Below are positions 1-5,586 of a stretch of DNA of 5,751 nt, in pieces. The translations under genes were made by a program, and so were the position numbers. How positions within the stretch are numbered: position 1 is the first letter of the stretch; each line of letters begins with the position of its first letter. The notes below the pieces were generated by a model. The model was given only the letters and a program-made list of their open reading frames with translations, had not been told where the DNA came from and did not search any database. Source of the DNA: Kiritimatiellia bacterium (lineage in GTDB: Bacteria; Verrucomicrobiota; Kiritimatiellia; RFP12; UBA1067); contig JAFXEA010000359.1 of NCBI GenBank assembly GCA_017521065.1, forward strand, positions 1 through 5,751, given 5' to 3'.

Positions 1-649
1 GCATCCATTCGCGCCCTGCGACAGAAGTGGATATGATCACGTTTCCGGCCGTTGCGTTTGGATGCCGACCCATTGCCTCCTTGAGCCGGGGCAGGATCAT
101 GTCCGTGCGCGGATCACACACGTGAAGCTGGATGAAGGGAACCGAACCCGCCCACGGCAGAACGTCGTCAATGGTCGGCATGCGGGTACCGCGCCATTCC
201 GGAGCCTTCCATACTCCTACATCGCTTTTCTCCAGCGAACCGCGCCAGACCATGTTCGTTGCCCATCCATGCGCCGCATGCCCTTTCTTGGCGCCTATCC
301 ACACGTCATGCGTGACGAATACCACGCCCTCCCTTGAAAGCCACAGATCGCACTCGAAAGGGAATCCGCCCGCCGCAGCAGCCGCGAAAGCCGGCACTGT
401 GTTCTCGGGACAAATCCAGCCTTCGCCGCGATGCGCGACCAGTGTAGAAGGAGAAACGGACCCTATGTGCATCTTTGCAGCTCTGGCCTCCTTCACAACA
501 TCTGGAGACGCGGGCGGCAGTTCATACCTGTCGGGCTGCGGAGTGGAGGCGTCCCATGCCGTGCAGACGCGGCAGACAGCGAAAAACACCACAGACGCGC
601 ACCGCCATGCGCAAACGCCAGCACATCCTTTCAGGCTATGCTTCGTCAT
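1..649 (-). CDS. Exported glycerophosphodiester phosphodiesterase (GDPD) family protein, 3' end outside window
   Basis: The first 216 residues are visible; the stop lies beyond the left edge. Enzymes of this TIM-barrel family hydrolyse glycerophosphodiesters to an alcohol and glycerol 3-phosphate using a divalent metal. Visible motifs are VAHRGEGWICPENT (residues 71-84, with the family's H-R and P-E-N-T), the metal-ligand pair E99/D101 in FECDLW, and the H-D pair H114/D115 in VTHD. MPTIDDVL (157-164) matches the usual 'PTLeevL' segment. Where the family normally has an I-E-I-K strand carrying a third metal ligand, this protein reads FIQLHV (172-177), so Q appears to replace E. The N-terminus has a hydrophobic, Cys-rich stretch (about residues 8-31) ending VCTA, consistent with a Sec signal peptide. 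The ATG at 649 is chosen because GGAAGGA (664-658) sits 8 nt upstream; an in-frame ATG at 658 overlaps that site. The gene starts 16 nt after the glycosidase-like gene, so they are probably co-transcribed. Family assignment is firm; activity is uncertain. Confidence 0.88.
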   Translation of the reverse strand, partial: MTKHSLKGCAGVCAWRCASVVFFAVCRVCTAWDASTPQPDRYELPPASPDVVKEARAAKMHIGSVSPSTLVAHRGEGWICPENTVPAFAAAAAGGFPFECDLWLSREGVVFVTHDVWIGAKKGHAAHGWATNMVWRGSLEKSDVGVWKAPEWRGTRMPTIDDVLPWAGSVPFIQLHVCDPRTDMILPRLKEAMGRHPNATAGNVIISTSVAGREWM

Positions 650-657
650 CTGACACA

Positions 658-664
658 TCCTTCC
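658..664 (-). promoter_or_regulatory. Ribosome binding site of the GDPD gene
   Basis: GGAAGGA on the minus strand lies 8 nt before the ATG at 649 and within the 16-nt gap after the upstream stop codon (TGA, 668-666). It favours 649 over the in-frame ATG at 658, which it overlaps. Confidence 0.6.
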
Positions 665-665
665 G

Positions 666-2864
666 TCATTCCGTCTTTGCCTTTGCGAAGGCGGCCTTTA
701 CGTCCTCGATGGACAGATCCGTCTCAAGATACTTCATCCCCGCCGCGTCAAGTCTGCAGGGCTTGCCCCCGCTGAGTTCCGGGACGCCGAACACCCCTTC
801 TCCGCACGTATGCCAATACGAAACCACGCGCTTGCCCCCACGCTCGAACACGAATCCGCGAAGATGGGGAGCACCCTTGGATTCCGGCAGCATTTCGATC
901 TCGTGCAGTTCGTACCCACCCTTTTCGTTCACGTACAGATGATGCTCCTGCGTCCGGGACTTCAAGGCTTCCTTCTGCGCCTGAGTGAGCCAGTTCCTTG
1001 CGCGTACGTCCTCCCAGCGGCGTATGACCTCGATCAGGTCGGGAAGACGGGGATGACCTTTGCGGAACGCGCTGTTCATCTGGACCGTCATAGGGCAATC
1101 CCATGCCGCCGCACGGCTCGTTCCGAACTCCCACATGTCAGGCTGGGTGCCGATTGTGCGGTTCTTCCCCTCCTGCTGAGGCTTGTACAGCTTCCACCAT
1201 CCGAAATTGAGCCGGGTGAAGTTCCTGCGCATCAAAGGCGCCTCCGCCTGAGGGAACTCGACGATCTTCTCCTTGAACACCTCGGGGGCGAAGATGTCGA
1301 ACGCATTTGCGCCGCCCAGCATATGCCAGTCGAAATGGGCCTTTGCCGCGGCTTCGCAGAAAACCGGCTCCGGGCGCAGCTTCTTCCATACGCGGTACTG
1401 GGCGTGGGGGACATTGTAGTTGAACGGCGCGTTCACGCCCTCCGAACCATCCATGTAGGCGAATTCGAACCCCGCTGAATACACTTCGGCGATCTTGTCC
1501 GCAATTTCGTCCTGAAGGCTTGTGCGCTGATCGACATAGCAGCTAAACGGTATCCAGTACTCGCTCACGTCCAGGATGCCTCCGATCTCGCCGGCTGGAT
1601 GAGCTGTCTTTCTGGTCGCGTGCGCCCCCCTTTCGATTCCGGTGAACCGGTACGGCGGATCCGACGTATAGCCCCTGTACGAAATGAGCTCTCCGCCGAA
1701 ACGGAGAATCCGGCAGCCATCATACATTGTGGAGTCAAGCGGGGTCTCCTCCACGAAAAGCTCGGTGTCGCCGTCGTTGAGCGGCTTGGCAAGCGTAAAG
1801 CGGCGGGTGAGGTTCAATCTGTGGTCGGCGACCGGTGTCACGTAGCGTGACTTGAATCCCACGTGCGTGTGCAGGAAGTGAATGCCGGGGTGGATGCCCG
1901 CCGCCTTTATCTTGGCGAGCATGGCAGCAACGTCCTTAAGTCCGCCGGGATAGTCAGGAAGAATATCCCAGTCGCCGTTGTATCCCCATGAAGCGATCTC
2001 CTTCACGATGCAGGTATAATAGAGAAGCATCATTCTCACCCCCGCCTTCTTCGCAAGAGTGATATAGTCGTCCACGTTCCTCGGGGTCATGTCGCTCATC
2101 GTGAACATTGAGGCGTTGATGAGCGGAGAACGGCGACTCTTCACGCCCTGCGGCAGGGAGCAGTCGGTCTCCACGCACTCCACGGCATCGAGAAACGCAT
2201 CCGGACCCGGCGCCGCGATCAGCGCCGCTGAACCTCCGCGCAGACGGCGTCCGCGCAAAAGATCCGCAGTAAGAAGCCTGAAACCATGCCGTGCCTCGTT
2301 ATCGATCTCGGTCTCGCAGGATGTCCCGATTACGCCCACGGCGCACCTGGCGTCCCACACGGCATTGATCCAGTCACCGAAGTTAACGCGGTTTCGTGCC
2401 GGAATCTGCATCACCCGGAAGGACTCAACCGGCGGCGTGTCCATTTTCAGATCGCCATAGTCTTCCGGCTTCACGATGAACCGCACCAACTTGAATTCCA
2501 TGTACGTCGGCTTCACGGACACCGCAACCTCCGCCTCGTACGGAGCGAGGTCAAACCCCACAACAAGTCTGTCTCCGTCGCGCCTGATGCGGTTTGCCGG
2601 GTACGTAGTGCGCTTGTGCATGTGCATGAGCTTGATCTCGTTGTTGAACGGACGCTCTTGGGTGACCGTGAACAGCGGTATGCGCTCACGCGCCTCGACG
2701 CACTCCTCGCCATTGGCGGTCAGCTTCAGCGACTTGACGGACGCATCCTCGCCTATAACAAGCCTGAACGCCTTGTTTGCAAACTCAATGTCGGCTGCGA
2801 CGCATGAACACGCCAACATCTTAACAGTCAAGCAGACAATTATTTGAGCCAATATAGTCTTCAT
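666..2864 (-). CDS. Exported TIM-barrel glycoside hydrolase-like protein of unassigned family
   Basis: This is a 732-aa protein from the ATG at 2864. That start is preferred over the in-frame ATG at 2915 because it begins a signal peptide (MKTILAQIIVCLTVKMLACSCVAA, split at about residue 24 before DIEF) and has AGGA 5 nt upstream; the longer form would put 17 charged residues in front and start upstream of the likely -10 box. Visible layout: a beta-rich N-terminal domain (about 25-240), then alternating strands and helices typical of a TIM barrel (about 245-630), then a short beta-rich C-terminal domain (about 638-710). In the barrel, AGIHPGIHFLHTHVG (about 322-336) and FEFAYMDGSEG (about 466-476) resemble barrel strands of alpha-galactosidase-like (GH36/GH31-type) enzymes. 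D472, E475 and E504 (in VFCEAA) are candidate catalytic acids, not proven. A beta-rich module (about 356-431) interrupts the barrel. I cannot name the GH family or substrate. It heads an operon with the GDPD gene. Confidence 0.75.
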   Translation of the reverse strand: MKTILAQIIVCLTVKMLACSCVAADIEFANKAFRLVIGEDASVKSLKLTANGEECVEARERIPLFTVTQERPFNNEIKLMHMHKRTTYPANRIRRDGDRLVVGFDLAPYEAEVAVSVKPTYMEFKLVRFIVKPEDYGDLKMDTPPVESFRVMQIPARNRVNFGDWINAVWDARCAVGVIGTSCETEIDNEARHGFRLLTADLLRGRRLRGGSAALIAAPGPDAFLDAVECVETDCSLPQGVKSRRSPLINASMFTMSDMTPRNVDDYITLAKKAGVRMMLLYYTCIVKEIASWGYNGDWDILPDYPGGLKDVAAMLAKIKAAGIHPGIHFLHTHVGFKSRYVTPVADHRLNLTRRFTLAKPLNDGDTELFVEETPLDSTMYDGCRILRFGGELISYRGYTSDPPYRFTGIERGAHATRKTAHPAGEIGGILDVSEYWIPFSCYVDQRTSLQDEIADKIAEVYSAGFEFAYMDGSEGVNAPFNYNVPHAQYRVWKKLRPEPVFCEAAAKAHFDWHMLGGANAFDIFAPEVFKEKIVEFPQAEAPLMRRNFTRLNFGWWKLYKPQQEGKNRTIGTQPDMWEFGTSRAAAWDCPMTVQMNSAFRKGHPRLPDLIEVIRRWEDVRARNWLTQAQKEALKSRTQEHHLYVNEKGGYELHEIEMLPESKGAPHLRGFVFERGGKRVVSYWHTCGEGVFGVPELSGGKPCRLDAAGMKYLETDLSIEDVKAAFAKAKTE
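1620..1795 (-). other. Inserted beta-rich module inside the TIM barrel
   Basis: The segment encodes about residues 357-415 of the glycosidase-like protein, between barrel segments HTHVGFKSRY and LDVSEYW. It reads as short beta strands with the pattern 'ILRFGGELISYRGY ... RFTGIERGAHATRKTAHPAG'. The order G-x-E-L-I, then I-x-R-G-A, then H-x-x-G resembles the 'ddElv ... vtRG..GT.a..H..G' pattern common in phage tail and other virion beta domains. The similarity is from pattern memory, not from a search. It could be a carbohydrate-contacting lid or a domain-insertion typical of this enzyme family. Confidence 0.45.
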
Positions 2865-2869
2865 AAAAA

Positions 2870-2880
2870 TCCTATTCCTT
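2870..2880 (-). promoter_or_regulatory. Ribosome binding site of the glycosidase-like gene
   Basis: AAGGAATAGGA on the minus strand contains AGGA (2873-2870) five T residues before the ATG at 2864, with a second purine core AAGGAA 10 nt upstream. This site decides the start in favour of 2864 over the in-frame ATG at 2915. Confidence 0.6.
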
Positions 2881-2891
2881 CTTTGGCGCAC

Positions 2892-2897
2892 ATTATA
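2892..2897 (-). promoter_or_regulatory. Candidate -10 box for the glycosidase-like/GDPD operon
   Basis: A perfect TATAAT lies on the minus strand 27 nt before the start codon at 2864, in an AT-rich run. A transcript would start near 2885, giving a leader of about 20 nt that still contains the ribosome binding site. There is no good -35 at 16-18 bp (TAGAAA at 17 bp), so the promoter is either activator-dependent or used by a host with relaxed -35 needs. Confidence 0.4.
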
Positions 2898-2990
2898 TAT
2901 TGTCCGCACATTCATTTCTATATAAAATTTCGCAATTCTTTATAAGAAAAACGCAACTCATCAGCATCCTGCGACATTCCGGCAAGAATA

Positions 2991-3003
2991 TGGCATCATG
3001 CCA
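2991..3003. promoter_or_regulatory. Operator-like 13-bp palindrome
   Basis: TGGCATCATGCCA is perfectly palindromic with 6-bp arms around a single central base. It lies about 95 nt upstream of the candidate -10 box, which suits an activator site or the distal site of a looping repressor. No regulator gene is in the window. Confidence 0.35.
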
Positions 3004-3016
3004 CCATTAATAAATC

Positions 3017-3035
3017 CAATACATGAAAAGTATTG
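3017..3035 (-). terminator. Weak hairpin, possible end of the upstream operon
   Basis: CAATAC and GTATTG form a 6-bp perfect stem around a 7-nt loop. On the minus strand it is followed by GATTTATTAATGG, which is AT-rich but not a clean T run, and the stem is AT-rich. It lies about 100 nt after the PIG-L stop codon. A classic intrinsic terminator would have a stronger stem, so this is only a candidate. Confidence 0.2.
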
Positions 3036-3097
3036 TCCGCTACTCGCTTTTGTCCGCCGTCCTTCTGGAAACGCCGCTCCTCTGCCGTATGACCGGA

Positions 3098-3122
3098 GGT
3101 CGCAACGAACTCCTCTGCGACC
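3098..3122. repeat. Inverted repeat after the PIG-L gene
   Basis: GGTCGCA (3098-3104) and TGCGACC (3116-3122) form a perfect 7-bp stem around an 11-nt loop, 16 nt downstream of the PIG-L stop codon. No T run follows on the minus strand, so it is not a textbook terminator. It might be an mRNA 3'-end stabilising hairpin or part of a factor-dependent end. Confidence 0.3.
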
Positions 3123-3137
3123 CCTGTTACGGCGCGG

Positions 3138-3911
3138 CTACCGGTATACGCCAGGCATATAATCGAAGATGCCCTTGCCGGGAGGGACCGTACCGGGGAA
3201 CACGCCGAACACCTCCGCATAGCGACCTTTCGAGCCCCATATGCGAAGTCCGTTCGCCTTGCTTGTGGAAATCTTCCGTTCGGCAATGGCCGGACCGTTC
3301 TGGCTTTTGTATATCGATATAAGCTCGCGCCGACGCTCTGTGAATTTCGTGACATCCACAAAATACGTCACAGGGAATCCTCTGCTTTGGATATCCTGCT
3401 CCTGAAAATATATCTCCGGATTGAGCTTCGCCAGGTGAGCCGCCTTAATCGCAGCCGCCGAACTCATGAGATGATCCCTATGCGTATCCAACGGCCAATG
3501 GACGATTATCGCCCTCGGCTTGATCTTGCGAAAGAGAGAAGCGAGCGATTCGCACGCCTCGCGCCCCGCGAAAGCCTCGCCGTCTATCTCATCGCACCAA
3601 TGGAGCGCGACACCGATCGCCTTGCATATGCGCTCCTCTTCAGCGGTGCGCATCCTTCCGCACGAGCCATCCAGATAGCTGGCCTCGCCAAGACCTCGTT
3701 CGCCATGAGTGTAATCAACGACGTGTACGTCATACATTTCGGCAAGACGCATCACCGTACCGATGGAACCTGCAAGATCGTCAGGATGCGCAGCCACATA
3801 CACAACTGCATCGCGCCTCTTCCCCTCATCGGCCTTCGCCGCCCGTACACCTGAAGCAACGGCTCCTGCCGCTGCCACGGACGCAAGAAAACCTTTTCGC
3901 GAAACATTCAT
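3138..3911 (-). CDS. PIG-L/LmbE-family zinc deacetylase, exported
   Basis: A 257-aa protein, close to the usual length for the family, which removes acetyl groups from N-acetylglucosamine-type substrates with a zinc ion. AAHPDD (40-45) gives zinc ligands H42 and D45 and the likely general base D44. HWPLDTHRDH (138-147) gives the third ligand H147 and the nearby H144. RYAEVFG (230-236) matches the family's C-terminal 'aE.F' motif. The N-terminus SRKGFLASVAAAGAVASGVRA resembles a twin-arginine signal (S-R-R-x-F-L) with K in place of the second R, ending near AKA, so the protein is probably exported folded with its metal; a Sec signal is the alternative. Its ATG overlaps the DUF2062 stop as ATGA, and AGGAG (3923-3919) lies 7 nt upstream, so it is translationally coupled. 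The substrate is unknown. Confidence 0.93.
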   Translation of the reverse strand: MNVSRKGFLASVAAAGAVASGVRAAKADEGKRRDAVVYVAAHPDDLAGSIGTVMRLAEMYDVHVVDYTHGERGLGEASYLDGSCGRMRTAEEERICKAIGVALHWCDEIDGEAFAGREACESLASLFRKIKPRAIIVHWPLDTHRDHLMSSAAAIKAAHLAKLNPEIYFQEQDIQSRGFPVTYFVDVTKFTERRRELISIYKSQNGPAIAERKISTSKANGLRIWGSKGRYAEVFGVFPGTVPPGKGIFDYMPGVYR

Positions 3912-4387
3912 TTCTTCTCTCCTGCACGACGGCGATAGGCTCGGACCATCGACAGGACGGCGAAATATGCAATTGGCGTGGCTATGGCGGCGAGAAGGAA
4001 TCCGCCGATGAAGAAAGACGCTATCAAGTCACCGGAAAGCTTCATCAGCGTTGCCCAATCCTGATGCGCAAGCACATCATTCATGGCCTTGGTAACGGCA
4101 TCCCACGAAAGAGCCCTACCGATGAGACGGCTTCCGACCCAGCACTGCGCAGGATAGATGAAAATGATCGTGACGGGATTTGTTATGAGAGTACCGGTCA
4201 ACGCCCCGATCTTGGAGCAGCGCAAAAGGAACGATAGCGGAAGCGAAATGTATATCTGAAATCCAAACGGTATCACGCTCCCGATAAACACCCCTAAAGC
4301 CCAACCGCGGGCTATGAAGCCCGCGGGTTTCTGCTCTTTTACGATCTTGTCGTAAAGACCGGAGATTTTCGCCTTAATCCAGCGCAT
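3908..4387 (-). CDS. DUF2062 small integral membrane protein
   Basis: A 159-aa protein with two strongly hydrophobic hairpin regions (about residues 26-80 and 119-148) separated by an amphipathic stretch, and a basic C-terminus (RAYRRRAGEKK). The segment IPFGFQIYISLPLSFLLR (39-56) followed by GTLITNPVT (65-73) matches the DUF2062 signature, in which a 'G-T-x-x-x-N-P' motif follows a 'P-F-G-x-Q' hairpin. The biochemical role of the family is not established; it is found in the inner membrane, sometimes fused to or next to glycosyltransferases. The start at 4387 overlaps the last 14 nt of the DUF1015 gene and has no strong ribosome site of its own, which suggests coupling to DUF1015 translation. 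The stop overlaps the PIG-L start by 4 nt. Confidence 0.88.
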   Translation of the reverse strand: MRWIKAKISGLYDKIVKEQKPAGFIARGWALGVFIGSVIPFGFQIYISLPLSFLLRCSKIGALTGTLITNPVTIIFIYPAQCWVGSRLIGRALSWDAVTKAMNDVLAHQDWATLMKLSGDLIASFFIGGFLLAAIATPIAYFAVLSMVRAYRRRAGEKK

Positions 4388-5573
4388 GCACGAACAGTCC
4401 GGAACGGAGCTTGGGCTCGAACCACGTAGACTTGGGAGGCATTACCTGCCCGGCATCCGCAATGGACATCATCTCCTCGACCGACACGCCCTCCATCGAG
4501 AACGCAACCGCCGCGTCGCCGGAATCGACCTTCGCAGCAAGTGCACCCTCTCCACGGATTCCGCCCATGAACGAGATGCGCGGATCTGTACGCGGATCGG
4601 CCACTCCAAGAACAGGAGCGAGGAACTTATCCTGAAGGAACGAAACATCAAGCGCCGAGACAGGATCGGATCCTTCCGGGATCTCCCAGGAGAGCTCATG
4701 CCATTCACCGGCGATGTACATGCGGCAACGGCGCGATCCGCCGGTGAAGACCTCCTTCGCCTTGGCGAGAACCTGAGCGGCGTCAAGACCGTTGAGGTCA
4801 TGAACCAAACGGTTGTAAGGCAGAATCTTCAGCTGCGAAGCAGGGAACACAACTGCCATGAACCACTTGGACTCACCTTCAAAATTGTGCTCCTTCGCAT
4901 AGCGGCTCGCCGCCGCGCTGCGATGGTGTCCGTCGGCGATGTAGGCGGCAGGAATCTGCGCAAAAAGCTCCTGAAGCTCGTCAGCGATGCATGCGCTGCC
5001 GACGGCAATCTTCCATACCGTATGCTGGACGCCATCCTCAGCCGTGAAATCGTAAAGAGGCTCATTGCGGCATGCATCGGCGACAATATCGTTGATCGCC
5101 TTGCCCGCAGCATTCTCGTCGCGGTAGGTCAGAAACGCCGGACCGGTCTGCGCACCAAGGATGCGGATGTGGTTCGTGCGGTCATCCTCCTTATCCTGAC
5201 GGGTCTTCTCATGCTGCTTGAGGATGCCGGCAAGATAGTCCTCTGTATCGAACACCGCCACGACGCCAGTCTGAGCACGGCCATTCATGATCTGGCGGTA
5301 TGCGTAGAACGTAGCCTCATTCTCCTGGACGAGAGTTCCATCCGCACGAAGAGAATCCAACGCCTTGCGGGCCTGCGCGTAGGCCTCAGGCGACGAGCAG
5401 TCGGTACCATCCGGCATATCGATCTCAGGACGCGAGACGTGCAGAAAGCTCTTGGGGTTGCCGGACGCGAGAGCGCGAGCCTCGGCTGTATCAACCACGT
5501 CGTATGGAACCGCAGCAACCTGAGCCGCAAATTCCTGAACGGGACGTACGGCGGCAAAAGGACGGATATTCAT
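4374..5573 (-). CDS. DUF1015 family protein (COG4198)
   Basis: A 399-aa soluble protein of the usual family length, with no signal peptide or membrane segment. The family's conserved blocks are present in order: IRPFAAVRP (3-11), VPYDVV (22-27), GILKQHEKTRQDKEDDR (116-132), YIADGHHRSAAA (211-222), NRLVHDL (254-260), DPRTDPRISFMGG (326-338) and MPPKSTWFEPKLRSGLF (378-394). The function is not settled. Members have been loosely annotated as ParB/Spo0J-like, and the A-D-G-H-H-R block resembles the D-G-x-x-R turn of ParB/SerK-type folds. In other bacteria the gene often sits beside serC and serA, but neither is visible here. The ATG at 5573 is supported by GAGG (5586-5583), which overlaps the upstream stop codon with 9 nt spacing. 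It sits in the middle of a tight operon, upstream of DUF2062 and PIG-L. Confidence 0.93.
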   Translation of the reverse strand: MNIRPFAAVRPVQEFAAQVAAVPYDVVDTAEARALASGNPKSFLHVSRPEIDMPDGTDCSSPEAYAQARKALDSLRADGTLVQENEATFYAYRQIMNGRAQTGVVAVFDTEDYLAGILKQHEKTRQDKEDDRTNHIRILGAQTGPAFLTYRDENAAGKAINDIVADACRNEPLYDFTAEDGVQHTVWKIAVGSACIADELQELFAQIPAAYIADGHHRSAAASRYAKEHNFEGESKWFMAVVFPASQLKILPYNRLVHDLNGLDAAQVLAKAKEVFTGGSRRCRMYIAGEWHELSWEIPEGSDPVSALDVSFLQDKFLAPVLGVADPRTDPRISFMGGIRGEGALAAKVDSGDAAVAFSMEGVSVEEMMSIADAGQVMPPKSTWFEPKLRSGLFVHALD

Positions 5574-5582
5574 CTTCTGTTA

Positions 5583-5586
5583 CCTC
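5583..5586 (-). promoter_or_regulatory. Ribosome binding site overlapping the upstream stop codon
   Basis: The minus strand reads TGAGG, where TGA (5587-5585) ends the surface protein gene and GAGG serves as the Shine-Dalgarno for DUF1015, 9 nt from its ATG. The arrangement supports co-translation of the two genes. Confidence 0.45.

Larger units (their letters stand above)
2865..3137. other. Intergenic region between the two operons
   Basis: This 273-nt stretch has no supported gene. The part nearest the PIG-L stop (about 3041-3137) is GC-rich and holds one 7-bp hairpin. The part nearest the glycosidase-like gene (2865-3040) is AT-rich and holds the -10 box, a 13-bp palindrome, a 6-bp hairpin and a 10-bp direct repeat (TATTGTCCGC on the plus strand at 2898-2907 and 3031-3040). 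The most likely role is operon end plus promoter/operator for the glycosidase-like and GDPD genes. Confidence 0.6.

Noticed and set aside
810..1478. Plus-strand open frame of 222 codons
   Set aside because: It is antisense to the glycosidase-like gene, with low-complexity composition and no motif. The same applies to the plus-strand frames at 132-653, 475-942, 2286-2807 and 3387-3854.
2865..2915. Longer N-terminus of the glycosidase-like protein starting at 2915
   Set aside because: It would place 17 charged residues in front of a clear signal peptide, and its codons lie over the likely -10 box. The ATG at 2864 has a well-placed AGGA.
2936..2948. Small AT-rich palindrome TTCTT-TAT-AAGAA
   Set aside because: A 5-bp-arm palindrome in an AT-rich spacer is expected by chance, and it is not positioned at a good -35/-10 pair.
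3023..3322. Plus-strand frame beginning with a hydrophobic stretch (MKSIVRYSLLSAVLL)
   Set aside because: The start resembles a short signal peptide, but there is no good ribosome site. Most of the frame runs antisense through the conserved C-terminus of PIG-L, and the rest of the protein is Arg/Cys-rich without a domain.
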